In this document: positions 1 through 8,451 of the stretch, piece by piece
Layout: the number at the start of each line of letters is the position of its first letter
Position numbering within the stretch: position 1 is the stretch's first letter
Source of the DNA: Allgaiera indica
GTDB taxonomy: Bacteria; Pseudomonadota; Alphaproteobacteria; Rhodobacterales; Rhodobacteraceae
NCBI RefSeq assembly: GCF_900106675.1
Contig: NZ_FNOB01000001.1
Location: 1 to 64,000 of the forward strand
Reading direction: 5' to 3'
Length of the DNA: 64,000 nt
The notes under the pieces: model-generated
What the model was told of the DNA's origin: nothing
Seen by the model: the letters and a program-made list of their open reading frames with translations, nothing else
Database searches by the model: none
Position numbers and translations under genes: made by a program

Positions 1-152
1 TCTTCCGGCGCCGCGTCGATCTGGTCGTAGGCCTTGAAATCACCAAAATACTTCGTGATCGCCGCCGTCAGCGTCGTCTTGCCGTGGTCAACGTGGCCGA
101 TCGTGCCAACGTTCACATGCGGTTTGTTACGTTCAAACTTTGCCTTTGCCAT
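1..152 (-). CDS. tuf: Elongation factor Tu, N-terminal fragment
   Basis: Only the first 50 or so codons are inside the window; the gene runs off the left edge. EF-Tu is the GTPase that delivers aminoacyl-tRNA to the ribosome. The minus strand reads [20 protein letters not shown], then VDHGKTTL, the G1/P-loop GHVDHGKT of translation GTPases, followed by [22 protein letters not shown]. The start is the ATG at 152-150. The lipoprotein gene lies upstream on the same strand with an 88 bp gap. Identity is certain from the N-terminus; copy number (tufA or tufB) cannot be told. Confidence 0.97.
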   Translation of the reverse strand, partial: MAKAKFERNKPHVNVGTIGHVDHGKTTLTAAITKYFGDFKAYDQIDAAPE

Positions 153-240
153 TCGCCGAGCGCCTCGTGGTTCGGGGGCCCCGCCGGGCCCGAGTGAATA
201 TCGCGGGCGACTTAGCGACTGGAGGCGGGAAAATCAAGCA

Positions 241-933
241 TCAGTTGGCAGCCCCAGCCTTGGGCGTGGCCTTGCCGCGGACCGGCAGGTCGGGCTTGGG
301 GGCCTCCGGATCCGCCGTGGCCGCATTGGCGCGGGGGGTGGCCGGTTTCGTGCCGGGGGTGCCGTCGGGGTTCTCGGGAACGCCCGCCCCCTCGGCCGGG
401 AACCATTCAGGGTGCTTCAGCAGCCACTCCTCGATCTTCTTGGCCGCATTGTAGGCCAGCCGGTCCATCTGTTCCTGCTTGGTCTGCACAAGGCCGGATC
501 CGATCACTGTCGCCGGGCTAAGCCCTTCGAAAACAACGATCTGCTTACCCTTGGCGTTCAGCTCGGTCTGGGTCGGATCGTCCCAGACGTTGGCCGTGAT
601 CACCAGCACCGACTTCGGCGACAGCACGATCGGGATGCCCGGCGGGGCAAGCGCATAGCCATCGACCTTGATGCCGAAATCATAGAACCGATCGCCGTGA
701 TAGCGGCCAAAGCGCGCCTGCATCGCCTTCTTCAGCGCGGTTTCCCATTCCTCGGCCGTGGCCTTGCGCGAGATCGGGCTCTTCTGCGCGCCCTTGGCGA
801 TGACGATGTTGAGGCCCAGCTTGAACTGCCCCAGGGGCGGCGGAGGCTTGTCCAGATCGCCCTTGCCCGCGCAGGCGGACAGCATCGACACGATCAGAAG
901 CGCCGCGAAGGCGCGAAGGGCCTGGGTCATCAT
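241..933 (-). CDS. Predicted lipoprotein of unknown function
   Basis: A 230-residue protein I do not recognise as a named family. It opens with a lipoprotein signal peptide: a hydrophobic stretch (about residues 7-19) ending in the lipobox LSAC with the lipidated Cys near residue 21. A mixed alpha/beta domain follows (about 35-175), then a low-complexity tail rich in Pro, Ala, Thr and Lys that may span periplasm. It is probably anchored in a membrane facing the periplasm. Its ATG at 933-931 is preceded by GAGGAGA. It reads toward tuf on the same strand, but an 88 bp gap makes co-transcription uncertain. No catalytic motif is visible. Confidence 0.8.
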   Translation of the reverse strand: MMTQALRAFAALLIVSMLSACAGKGDLDKPPPPLGQFKLGLNIVIAKGAQKSPISRKATAEEWETALKKAMQARFGRYHGDRFYDFGIKVDGYALAPPGIPIVLSPKSVLVITANVWDDPTQTELNAKGKQIVVFEGLSPATVIGSGLVQTKQEQMDRLAYNAAKKIEEWLLKHPEWFPAEGAGVPENPDGTPGTKPATPRANAATADPEAPKPDLPVRGKATPKAGAAN

Positions 934-1026
934 CTCTCCTCGTTTCCCCCTCGCTTAGCGTGCCGCGCGCCGCCGCGCAACAGCCGCGCGAAGCGGCCAG
1001 TGTGGCCACCCGCGCCCGCGGCGGCT

Positions 1027-1054
1027 TTGCGCCCGGGCGGCGCCCCCCTATATT
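1027..1054 (+). promoter_or_regulatory. Possible sigma70-type promoter of the P450 gene
   Basis: TTGCGC (1027-1032) and TATATT (1049-1054) are separated by 16 bp and lie just upstream of the P450 ATG at 1082. The -10 is AT-rich inside very GC-rich surroundings. This is a consensus match only. Confidence 0.4.
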
Positions 1055-1081
1055 GGTAGGGCGCGCAGCAAAGGCTTCGAC

Positions 1082-2434
1082 ATGACCCCTTCCACACCTG
1101 TTTCGGTTCCCCTCGTCACGCGGCCGCTCGGGCTTTGGGGGTCGCTGAAACATGCGCGACGCAACCTGCTCGAGATCATCCCCGAGATCGCCACCCGGCA
1201 GCCGATCGTGTCGGGGCGCACCGGCATCCGTTGGCACATGGTGATGGATCCCGAAAGCATCCGCCGGATCCTGAAGGAAAAGGTCGACGACTACCCCAAG
1301 TCGAACACGACGAAGGCGATCCTGCGCCCGGCGATCGGCGACAGCCTGTTCATCGCCGAAGGCGCGCATTGGCACTGGCAGCGCCGGGTCGCGGCGCCGG
1401 TCTTCTCGCACCGCAACATCGCGGCGCTCGGTCCGGTGATGACGGCCGCCGCCGAACGCGCCTCGGCCCGACTCGAAGCCCAGACCGGCCGCGCCGCCGA
1501 CCTGCACCACGAAATGGTCACCGCGACCTTCGAGGTGATCTCGGACGTCACGCTGTCGGGGGGGCAGGCCTTCGATCGCGACGACATGCACCGCGCGATC
1601 AACAGCTACATATCGGAAACGGCGAAAGTATCGCTCTTCGATCTGCTGGGCCTGCCCGATTGGGTGCCGCGGCTGAACCGGATGTTCACCCAGCGCAGCA
1701 TGGGCGACATGAAATCGGTGGCCGACGCCGCGATCGAGGCCCGCCGCGCCGCCCCCCATGCCGGTGTGCCCGATCTTCTGGATCTGCTGCTGACCGGCCA
1801 GGATCCGAAGACCAGCCGCCGCATGAACACCGAGGAACTGCGCGACAACCTGCTGACCTTCATCGTCGCCGGGCACGAGACCACGGCGCTGACATTGGCC
1901 TGGGCGCTCTATCTTTGCGCCTTCGACGCGGGCGTTCAGACCCGCGCCCGGGCCGAGGCACGGGCGGTTCTGGGCGACCGCGCCGCCTGCGCCGAGGACC
2001 TCTCTGCCCTGCCCTATATCCGCCAGATCGTGGACGAGGCACTGCGCCTCTACCCGCCGGCCGCGTTCCTGTCGCGCACCGCGCAAAAGCCCGACCGGCT
2101 GTGCGGCCGCGACGTACGCCCGGGCGAGACGGTGATGCTGCCGATCTACGCGCTGCACCGCCATCACCTGCTCTGGGCCGATCCCGACCGCTTCGATCCA
2201 GACCGCTTCAGCGACCCCAAGGCGATCGACCGCTACGCGTACCTGCCCTTCGGTGACGGCCCGCGTGTCTGTATCGGCGCCAGCTTCGCGATCCAGGAGG
2301 CGGTGATCATCCTCGCCACCCTGCTTGCCCGCTTCCGCTTCACCCCGGTCCCCGGCCGCGCCCCGAAACCGGTGCTGATCCTGACGCTGCGCCCCGAGGG
2401 CGGCGTCTGGCTCAACGTCGAGCCGGCGCACTGA
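1082..2434 (+). CDS. Cytochrome P450 monooxygenase
   Basis: A 450-residue soluble bacterial P450, which binds haem through a cysteine thiolate and oxidises an organic substrate with O2 and two electrons. All signature motifs are present: the I-helix AGHETT (263-268) for oxygen activation, ExxR in DEALRLYPP (E319, R322), and the haem loop FGDGPRVCIG (390-399) with ligand Cys397. There is no membrane anchor. The ATG at 1082 has AAAGG 8 nt upstream. No ferredoxin, ferredoxin reductase or pathway genes are near, so partner and substrate are unknown. The general form resembles CYP102/CYP4-like hydroxylases of fatty acids or terpenoids, but that is only a guess. Confidence 0.95.
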   Translation: MTPSTPVSVPLVTRPLGLWGSLKHARRNLLEIIPEIATRQPIVSGRTGIRWHMVMDPESIRRILKEKVDDYPKSNTTKAILRPAIGDSLFIAEGAHWHWQRRVAAPVFSHRNIAALGPVMTAAAERASARLEAQTGRAADLHHEMVTATFEVISDVTLSGGQAFDRDDMHRAINSYISETAKVSLFDLLGLPDWVPRLNRMFTQRSMGDMKSVADAAIEARRAAPHAGVPDLLDLLLTGQDPKTSRRMNTEELRDNLLTFIVAGHETTALTLAWALYLCAFDAGVQTRARAEARAVLGDRAACAEDLSALPYIRQIVDEALRLYPPAAFLSRTAQKPDRLCGRDVRPGETVMLPIYALHRHHLLWADPDRFDPDRFSDPKAIDRYAYLPFGDGPRVCIGASFAIQEAVIILATLLARFRFTPVPGRAPKPVLILTLRPEGGVWLNVEPAH

Positions 2435-2442
2435 CCCTCGCC

Positions 2443-2492
2443 CTCTTCACCTTGGAAAAATACTCCGGGGGTCACAGGGGGCAGCGCCCCCT
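2443..2492 (+). repeat. Dispersed hairpin repeat, copy A
   Basis: Copy of a five-member intergenic family: CTTCACCTTGGAAAAATACT followed by a G-run and a hairpin with arms AGGGGGC (2476-2482) and GCCCCCT (2486-2492). It sits between the convergent P450 and lytic transglycosylase genes and may double as a terminator. Other copies are near 8346, 29078, 49588 and 55020. Confidence 0.8.
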
Positions 2493-2530
2493 CGGACGCA
2501 TCGCTTGCGCGCCCCGCGCGCACCGCCGGA

Positions 2531-4528
2531 TCAATCGCCCTTCAGCGCCTGGTAAAGCCGGATATACCCCGCCTTGCCCGCCAGCTTGGCCTGATAGATG
2601 ACATAGCTTTCGGCGACCCGCATGACGTAGTTCCGGGTCTCGGTGATCGGCACCGCCTCGATCCAGTCGATCGGGTCCACGCCCTGCTTGCGCGGATCGC
2701 CCAGCACCTCGATCCAGGCCTCGGGCCGTTTCGGACCGGCATTGTAGCCCGAGGCCACCAGCGTCAGCGCCGGACCGAACTCGTCAATCAGCTTGGCCAG
2801 ATAGGCCGCGCCCAGACGGGCATTGTAATCGCCGTCCGTGGTCAGCCGCGCCTTGGAATAGGCGATCCCCAACTTGTCCGACATCAGCCGCGCGGTGCCC
2901 GGCATCACCTGCATCAACCCCCGCGCGCCCGCCGGGCTGATCACGCCGACGTCGAATTCGCTTTCGCGCCGGGCGATCGACAGCGCCAGCGCCGCCGGGA
3001 TCCCCAGCTTCACATGCGCCAGGTCGGTCATCGGGAAATAGGGCCGCGGCAAGACCAGACCGCGCCCCGCCGCCGCCTTGGCGACGCGCAACGCGATATG
3101 GGGTTCGCGAATCGCCAGCGCCATGTCCGACAGCGGCCCCAGCTCGTCATCCTTCAGCCCCTCGGCCAGCTGCAGGAAGAACCGCGTCGCCAGCTTTTCG
3201 CGTCCGGTCTTGACCAGCATCAGCCCGGCCTGCACCAGTGACGAGGACAGGAAATTCTGGCGCCGCCAATCGGCGTAACGCTGGTGCCCCAGCATCGCCG
3301 GATCCAGCGGCAACCCCAGCCGCTGCGCCGCCATCTGGCCGTAGAACGCCGATTGATACCTGGCCCCCTCGTGCAGCGCCTTGCTGGCGCCCTCCTTGTT
3401 GCCCAGAACCTCCAGCGCGCGGCCCTGCCAGTAGAACGCCCGCCCCAGGCTGATCGGCGTGCTGACTGCCTTCTCCAGCGATTTGAAATGGTGATAGGCC
3501 AGCGAGGGCTGTCGCAGCTTCTGCAACGCCACATAGCCTGCCACGAATTCCAGATCGGCATAGGCCGCGCCATCCTTCAGATGGTGTTCCGACGCCAGCC
3601 GATAGGCCCGGTGCGGATCGCCCGAGCGCATCTCGTCACGCGCCAGCGCCGCGCGGATCCTGGCCCAGTCCTCGGGCCGGCCCAGCCGCGCGACCGAAGC
3701 CGAGCGGCGCAGCAGCAGATCCGCGGCCGAGGCCTCGAAACCGTGATGGTAGCGCCAGACGAAACGGTCATGCGCCAGGCCGGGGTCGTCCGCCAATGGG
3801 CCGCGCACCGCATCGACCATCGCATCGACGCCCTTCGCGTTCGATTGCAGCCCGATCCGCGCCTCGGCCAGACGGCGCTGCGTGGTCGAGACCAGCGGAA
3901 GCATCCGCCGCGCCTCGTCCAGGCGACCATCCCACAGCAGGTTGGTCAGCCGCTGGACATGGTGATTGACCAGATAGCGGCCCATCAAAGACAGTTGGCT
4001 TTTCTGGTCGTCGGCATCGTAATAGAGATGCTCCCAGGCCTCGCGCGCCACCTTTTCCGCGCCACGCCGGTCGCGGGCGGCCAGCAACGTCTTCTGCAGC
4101 GCCATCGCGCCGGCCGCGCTTTGCGGCGCGTGATGGGCGAAATAGGCGCGCACCTGGCCGTCGTCCCCGCTTTCGGCCAGCACCTTTTCGCCGGCGCGGC
4201 GCAAAAGCGGCAGACCGGGCCAGTCGGGGCGGCGACGCAGAAAGGCGACGTAGTCGGCCAGCGCGCCCTTGCCGGCGCGCAGCCGCTTCCATTCGATGAT
4301 GTCGCGCCCGACCGGCCCCGCGGGCCGCGCCGCCACCTGCGCCGCATCCCAGTCGCGCCGGTCGGCCAGGCCCAGCGATTCGCCCAGCGCCACGACTTCC
4401 GGGTCGGTCCCGGCGCGGGCGGGCAGCACGAAGGCAAGGGTGGCAAGGGAGGCGGCGAAGCCTAGGAAGGCGCGGCGGATCACGTCGTCGGTTCCGTCTA
4501 TGAAGCGGGAAGGTTCTGGCTGGGCCAC
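2531..4528 (-). CDS. Soluble lytic murein transglycosylase (Slt type)
   Basis: A 665-residue periplasmic enzyme that cleaves the MurNAc-GlcNAc bond of peptidoglycan to a 1,6-anhydro product. A long alpha-superhelical region (about 60-500) precedes a C-terminal goose-lysozyme-like domain. The catalytic Glu lies in RRESEF (about E522), followed by GARGLMQVMPGTA and SGYNAGP, standard for family 1A. The N-terminus carries an RRAFLGFAA signal ending in ARA, which could be Sec or Tat. Both candidate starts are GTG: 4528 gives the longest frame, and 4483 places the signal peptide at the very N-terminus and is my preferred biological start. It is divergent from dapA. Confidence 0.93.
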   Translation of the reverse strand: MAQPEPSRFIDGTDDVIRRAFLGFAASLATLAFVLPARAGTDPEVVALGESLGLADRRDWDAAQVAARPAGPVGRDIIEWKRLRAGKGALADYVAFLRRRPDWPGLPLLRRAGEKVLAESGDDGQVRAYFAHHAPQSAAGAMALQKTLLAARDRRGAEKVAREAWEHLYYDADDQKSQLSLMGRYLVNHHVQRLTNLLWDGRLDEARRMLPLVSTTQRRLAEARIGLQSNAKGVDAMVDAVRGPLADDPGLAHDRFVWRYHHGFEASAADLLLRRSASVARLGRPEDWARIRAALARDEMRSGDPHRAYRLASEHHLKDGAAYADLEFVAGYVALQKLRQPSLAYHHFKSLEKAVSTPISLGRAFYWQGRALEVLGNKEGASKALHEGARYQSAFYGQMAAQRLGLPLDPAMLGHQRYADWRRQNFLSSSLVQAGLMLVKTGREKLATRFFLQLAEGLKDDELGPLSDMALAIREPHIALRVAKAAAGRGLVLPRPYFPMTDLAHVKLGIPAALALSIARRESEFDVGVISPAGARGLMQVMPGTARLMSDKLGIAYSKARLTTDGDYNARLGAAYLAKLIDEFGPALTLVASGYNAGPKRPEAWIEVLGDPRKQGVDPIDWIEAVPITETRNYVMRVAESYVIYQAKLAGKAGYIRLYQALKGD

Positions 4529-4568
4529 CCCATCCTAACCGCAGCGCGGGCCACCGCAAGACACGAAC

Positions 4569-4597
4569 TTGGCAAGCATCGCGACGAGGGCTAGGTT
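4569..4597 (+). promoter_or_regulatory. Possible dapA promoter
   Basis: TTGGCA (4569-4574), 17 bp spacer, TAGGTT (4592-4597), in the divergent gap before dapA. Consensus match only. Confidence 0.35.
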
Positions 4598-4669
4598 GCG
4601 CCGAATTCGACAGGGTGCGACTCGGCCCGGGCCAGCCCGAAACGGAAACCGTAAGAGGAGATGCGTGTC

Positions 4670-5545
4670 ATGTTCAAAGGGTCCATTCCCGCCCTGATCA
4701 CGCCGTTCAAGAACGGCGCGTTGGATCTCGACACGCTGAAGAAGCTGGTCGAATGGCATATCGCCGAGGGTTCCTCGGCCATCGTTCCGGTGGGCACCAC
4801 GGGCGAAAGCCCGACGCTGAGCCACGAGGAACATGATCTGGTGGTGGCCGAGGTCGTCAAGGCGGCCGCCGGACGGGTGCCGGTGATCGCGGGAACCGGA
4901 TCGAACAACACCGTCGAGGCGATCCGCCTGACCCAGCACGCCGAGGCCGCGGGCGCCGATGCCGCTCTGGTCGTGACGCCCTACTACAACAAACCTACCC
5001 AGACCGGCCTTCTGGCGCATTTCCGCGCCGTGCACGACGCCACCAACCTGCCGATCATCATCTACAACATCCCCGGCCGCTCGGTCATCGACATGAGCCC
5101 CGAGACCATGGGCGAACTGGCCAGGCTGCCGCGCATCGTCGGCGTCAAGGACGCCACCGGCGACGTGACGCGGGTGTCCAAGCAACGCATCACCTGCGGC
5201 AAGGATTTCATCCAGCTCTCGGGCGAAGACGCCTCGGCGCTGGGCTTCAACGCCCAGGGCGGAGTGGGTTGCATCTCGGTCACCGCAAACGTCGCCCCGA
5301 AGCTGTGCGCCGAGTTCCAGGCGGCGACGCTGGCGGGCGACTATGCGGCCGCGCTGGACTATCAGGACCGGCTGATGCCGCTGCACACCGCGATCTTCCT
5401 TGAGCCGGGCGTGGCGGGGGCGAAATACGGCCTGTCGAAGCTTGGCCTGTGCGAGAATGAGGTGCGCCTGCCGCTGGTCGGCGTCACCGACGCGACCAAA
5501 GCCCGGATCGACGACGCGATGCGCCACGCCGGGCTGATCAACTAA
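4670..5545 (+). CDS. dapA: 4-hydroxy-tetrahydrodipicolinate synthase
   Basis: Condenses pyruvate with aspartate semialdehyde, the first committed step of lysine and diaminopimelate synthesis in the cytoplasm. The 291-residue length equals that of typical DapA. It shows [11 protein letters not shown] (40-50), the catalytic Tyr132 in IIIYNIPGR and the Schiff-base Lys160 in GVKDATGD. The frame also has an ATG at 4661, but AGAGGAG (4654-4660) lies directly against that codon and 9 nt before the ATG at 4670. I therefore start at 4670, giving [13 protein letters not shown], which aligns with known N-termini. It is a monocistronic-looking gene followed by a strong palindrome. Confidence 0.97.
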   Translation: MFKGSIPALITPFKNGALDLDTLKKLVEWHIAEGSSAIVPVGTTGESPTLSHEEHDLVVAEVVKAAAGRVPVIAGTGSNNTVEAIRLTQHAEAAGADAALVVTPYYNKPTQTGLLAHFRAVHDATNLPIIIYNIPGRSVIDMSPETMGELARLPRIVGVKDATGDVTRVSKQRITCGKDFIQLSGEDASALGFNAQGGVGCISVTANVAPKLCAEFQAATLAGDYAAALDYQDRLMPLHTAIFLEPGVAGAKYGLSKLGLCENEVRLPLVGVTDATKARIDDAMRHAGLIN

Positions 5546-5550
5546 GGGCG

Positions 5551-5574
5551 CCGGTGCGGCCCGGGCCGCACCGG
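5551..5574. terminator. Perfect 24-bp palindrome after dapA, probable bidirectional terminator
   Basis: Arms CCGGTGCGGCCC and GGGCCGCACCGG abut with no spacer, starting 5 bp after the dapA stop. A second hairpin, GCCCGGC-TTTG-GCCGGGC (5668-5685), lies just downstream of the convergent aminotransferase stop. Neither has a T-tract, so termination is inferred from position and stem strength. Confidence 0.55.
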
Positions 5575-5694
5575 CCGAACGCGCGGCGCAACGCCCGCAC
5601 CAAGAAGCGAAACTGGCGCCCAGGGTGGCGGGGCTTGACGGGTGCGTATCGCGGTATGCCAGGCGCCGCCCGGCTTTGGCCGGGCCGCCCCCGT

Positions 5695-6879
5695 TCAGAT
5701 CCCCGCCGCGCCGATCGCCTCGGCCAGGATGGGCACGGTCTTGTCGTTCAGCCCGGCGATGTTCAGCCGCGAATCCCCGACCATGTAGATGCCGTGATCG
5801 GCACGCAGCGCCGCCACCTGTTCGGGCGTGGCGCCCAGGCGCGAGAACATGCCCCGGTGCTGGGCGATGAAACCGAAGCGGTCCGAGCCGGTCACGCGGC
5901 GCAGTTCCTGCGCCAGTTGCTCGCGCAGGGCCAGCATGTTCTTCCGCACCTCTTCCAGTTCCGCCATCCAATCGGCCTTCAGCGCCGGATCGGTCAGGAT
6001 CATGGTCACCAGCCGTGCCCCGTGATCGGGCGGAAAGGAGAAATTCTGCCGGTTCAGATAGGCCAGCGTGCCCTGTGTCAGATCCTTCGCCTTCGGATCT
6101 GACGACAGCGCCAGCAGGATGCCGGCGCGTTCGCGATAGATGCCGAAATTCTTCGAGCAGGACGCCGCGATCAGCACCTCGGGTAGCCGCCCGGCCAGCA
6201 ACCGCGTGGCGGCCGCGTCGGCCTCCAACCCATCGCCGAAGCCCTGATAGGCCAGGTCGATCAGCGGCACCGCGCCGGTCTTTTCAAGATGCGCGGCGAC
6301 TTCGCCCCATTGCGTCGGGTTCAGGTTCGCCCCGGTCGGGTTGTGGCAGCAGCCATGCAGCAGGACCACGTCACCCGGGGCCACGCGGGCCAGGTCAGCC
6401 ATCATGCCGTCGAAATCGACACCGCGGGTTTCGTCGTCGAAATAGCGGTAGGCGGTGCTTTCCATCCCCAGGTGCTTGAGAATCGACAGATGGTTCGGCC
6501 AGGTCGGATCCGAAACCCAGACCTTGGCCCCCGGCGCGGCCAGTTTGATCAGTTCCAGCGCCATATGCACGGCCCCCGTGCCCCCGGGCGTCGCGGCCGA
6601 GGCCACGCGGCCCATGTCGAAGCCCGCGCCCAGGATCAGCCCGGCCATGGCGTCGCGATAGCCCTGATCGCCGACCAGCGCGGTATAACTTTTGGTGGTC
6701 TCGGCCTCCCACAGCTGCTTTTCGGCGGCCTTCACGGCGCGCATGATCGGGGTCACGCCCAGGGCGTTCTTGTAGACGCCGACGCCCAGGTCGATCTTGT
6801 CGGCGCGCGGATCGTCGCGGTACAGCGCCATCAGTTCCAAGATCTTGTCCGGAGCCTGCGGTTTCAGATTGCCCAGCAT
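5695..6879 (-). CDS. Aromatic/aspartate aminotransferase (class I)
   Basis: A PLP enzyme of 394 residues, the usual size for bacterial AspC/TyrB-type transaminases that exchange amino groups between aspartate or aromatic amino acids and 2-oxo acids. The PLP-lysine motif SCSKNFGIYRERAG is clear, as is the substrate-binding LHGCCHNPTGAN. I start at the ATG at 6879 (MLGNLKPQAPDKIL). The frame extends 18 codons further, but those overlap the end of the sulfurtransferase gene and are not conserved in style. The start lies 5 bp after that gene's stop, with GAAGG in front, so the two are probably one transcript. TyrB versus AspC specificity is not resolved. Confidence 0.92.
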   Translation of the reverse strand: MLGNLKPQAPDKILELMALYRDDPRADKIDLGVGVYKNALGVTPIMRAVKAAEKQLWEAETTKSYTALVGDQGYRDAMAGLILGAGFDMGRVASAATPGGTGAVHMALELIKLAAPGAKVWVSDPTWPNHLSILKHLGMESTAYRYFDDETRGVDFDGMMADLARVAPGDVVLLHGCCHNPTGANLNPTQWGEVAAHLEKTGAVPLIDLAYQGFGDGLEADAAATRLLAGRLPEVLIAASCSKNFGIYRERAGILLALSSDPKAKDLTQGTLAYLNRQNFSFPPDHGARLVTMILTDPALKADWMAELEEVRKNMLALREQLAQELRRVTGSDRFGFIAQHRGMFSRLGATPEQVAALRADHGIYMVGDSRLNIAGLNDKTVPILAEAIGAAGI

Positions 6880-6884
6880 CGCCT

Positions 6885-7733
6885 TCAGCCTTTCTCGACC
6901 CGCAGGTCGTTGTACATGCCCCATTCCGCCCAAGACCCGTCATAGAGCGCGTGATTGCGGTGCCCGATCCGTTCCAGCGCCAGGCTGAGGATCGCCGCCG
7001 ACACGCCCGAGCCACAGGTGGTGATGACAGGTTTCGTCAGATCCACGCCCGCTGCCTCGAAAGCCGCGCGCAGCACTTCGGTGTCGCGCAAGGTGCCGTC
7101 GTCATGCAGAAGCTCGGCATAGGGCAGGTTGCGCGAGCCCGGGATGCGACCGGCACGCAGGCCTTCGCGTGGCTCGGGCGCCTCGCCGCGGAAACGTTCG
7201 GCCGCGCGGGCGTCGATGATCTCATGATCGCCCAACTTCGAGGCGGCAGCCACCTGCGTCACGTCCTTGACCAGATGGGCCTGGCGCTGGACGGTCATGT
7301 GCCGGTCGCGCACCACGGGCGGCAGATCCTCGATCTCGCGGCCCTCGGCGCGCCATTTCGGCAGGCCGCCGTCAAGCACCGCGACATCGGTCTTGCCCAT
7401 CAACCGGAACAGCCACCACACACGCGGCGCCGAGAACACGCCCATGCCGTCGTAGACCACCACCTGATGGCCGTCGCCCACGCCCATGGCGCGCATACGG
7501 CTGATGAATTTCTCGGGCGGCGGCGCCATATGCGGCAGGTCGGAACGCAGATCGGCGATCTCGTCGATGTCGAAATGCCGCGCGCCGGGGATGTGGCCGG
7601 CATCGTATTCGGCCTTCGCGTCGCGGCCCATCTGGGGCAGGTACCACGACCCGTCCAAAACCCGCAGATCCGGATCGTTCAGATGCGCGGCCAGCCAGTC
7701 GGTCGACACCAGGGTCTTCGGATCGTCCATCAC
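6885..7733 (-). CDS. sseA: 3-mercaptopyruvate sulfurtransferase (SseA type)
   Basis: A two-domain rhodanese of 282 residues. The C-terminal domain has the active-site loop TTCGSGVSA with the catalytic Cys near residue 240; the CG(S/T)GV form is typical of mercaptopyruvate sulfurtransferases, while thiosulfate rhodaneses have CRKGVT-type loops. The N-terminal domain (about 10-140) is the inactive rhodanese fold. It transfers sulfane sulfur from 3-mercaptopyruvate, itself the transamination product of cysteine. The aminotransferase immediately downstream could supply that substrate, an inference from adjacency and from known cysteine transamination by aspartate aminotransferases. Confidence 0.92.
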   Translation of the reverse strand: MMDDPKTLVSTDWLAAHLNDPDLRVLDGSWYLPQMGRDAKAEYDAGHIPGARHFDIDEIADLRSDLPHMAPPPEKFISRMRAMGVGDGHQVVVYDGMGVFSAPRVWWLFRLMGKTDVAVLDGGLPKWRAEGREIEDLPPVVRDRHMTVQRQAHLVKDVTQVAAASKLGDHEIIDARAAERFRGEAPEPREGLRAGRIPGSRNLPYAELLHDDGTLRDTEVLRAAFEAAGVDLTKPVITTCGSGVSAAILSLALERIGHRNHALYDGSWAEWGMYNDLRVEKG

Positions 7734-7793
7734 CGGGGTTCCTTCCTTCGCTCGACCTTCCGATTACTGCCGCCCGCGCGGGCAGGCAAGGGA

Positions 7794-8270
7794 TTAGCCC
7801 GAATGGTGCTTCAATAGGCGCTGTTTCTGACGGTTCCAGTCGCGCTTGGCGTCGGTCGCGCGCTTGTCGGCCAGCTTCTTGCCCTTGGCGATGCCGATCT
7901 TCAGCTTTACGATGCCCCGGTCGTTGAAATAGAGCCTGAGCGGCACGATCGTCATGCCTTCACGCTTGGTCGCGTTCCAGAGCCGGGCAAGTTCACGCTT
8001 CGAAACCAGAAGCTTGCGCTTGCGCCGTTCCTCGTGGCCCCAGGTCTTGGCCTGGGCATAGGCACCGATATAGCCGTTGATCAGCCACAATTCCCCGTCC
8101 TCGACCGAGGCATAGCTTTCAGCGATATTGGCGCTGCCTTCGCGCAGGCTCTTCACTTCCGACCCCATCAGCATGATGCCGGCCTCGAGATCGTCCTCGA
8201 TCGCGTATTCGTGCCGCGCGCGCCGGTTCTCGGCGATCAGCTTGGAATTGGGGTCGGACTGCTTTGCCAT
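7794..8270 (-). CDS. smpB: SsrA-binding protein SmpB
   Basis: Binds tmRNA and brings it to stalled ribosomes for trans-translation. The 158-residue protein has [39 protein letters not shown], the [12 protein letters not shown] segment and the basic C-terminal tail ([20 protein letters not shown]) that occupies the mRNA channel. The open frame extends 46 codons upstream through repeat copy B, but the conserved N-terminus starts at the ATG at 8270 ([18 protein letters not shown]). ssrA itself is not in the window. Confidence 0.97.
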   Translation of the reverse strand: MAKQSDPNSKLIAENRRARHEYAIEDDLEAGIMLMGSEVKSLREGSANIAESYASVEDGELWLINGYIGAYAQAKTWGHEERRKRKLLVSKRELARLWNATKREGMTIVPLRLYFNDRGIVKLKIGIAKGKKLADKRATDAKRDWNRQKQRLLKHHSG

Positions 8271-8345
8271 GGTCCGCGTGAGATAAGGCCTGCCCGACCC
8301 GGAGTCCAGCGGTGCGCGCCAAGGCGCGCAAGCCGTTTGCCGCGA

Positions 8346-8395
8346 TGGGGGCCCTGCCCCCATACCCCCGGAGTATTTTCGCCAAGGAGAAGACA
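8346..8395 (-). repeat. Dispersed hairpin repeat, copy B
   Basis: Reverse-oriented copy: on the minus strand CTTCTCCTTGGCGAAAATAC, TCCGGGGG, then hairpin arms that on the + strand read TGGGGGC (8346-8352) and GCCCCCA (8356-8362). It lies between smpB and the M20 amidohydrolase. Confidence 0.8.
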
Positions 8396-8451
8396 AAGGC
8401 GGCTCCAACCCCTGCCCGCTGGCGGAGATATCCCACGGGGGGCCGATGGCG

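Noticed and set aside
680-2431. A 583-codon minus-strand frame across the lipoprotein and P450 genes
   Set aside because: It overlaps two well-supported genes and shows no family motif; composition is that of an antisense frame.
8271-8408. N-terminal extension of SmpB
   Set aside because: The extra 46 codons are translated from repeat copy B and precede the fully conserved SmpB N-terminus.
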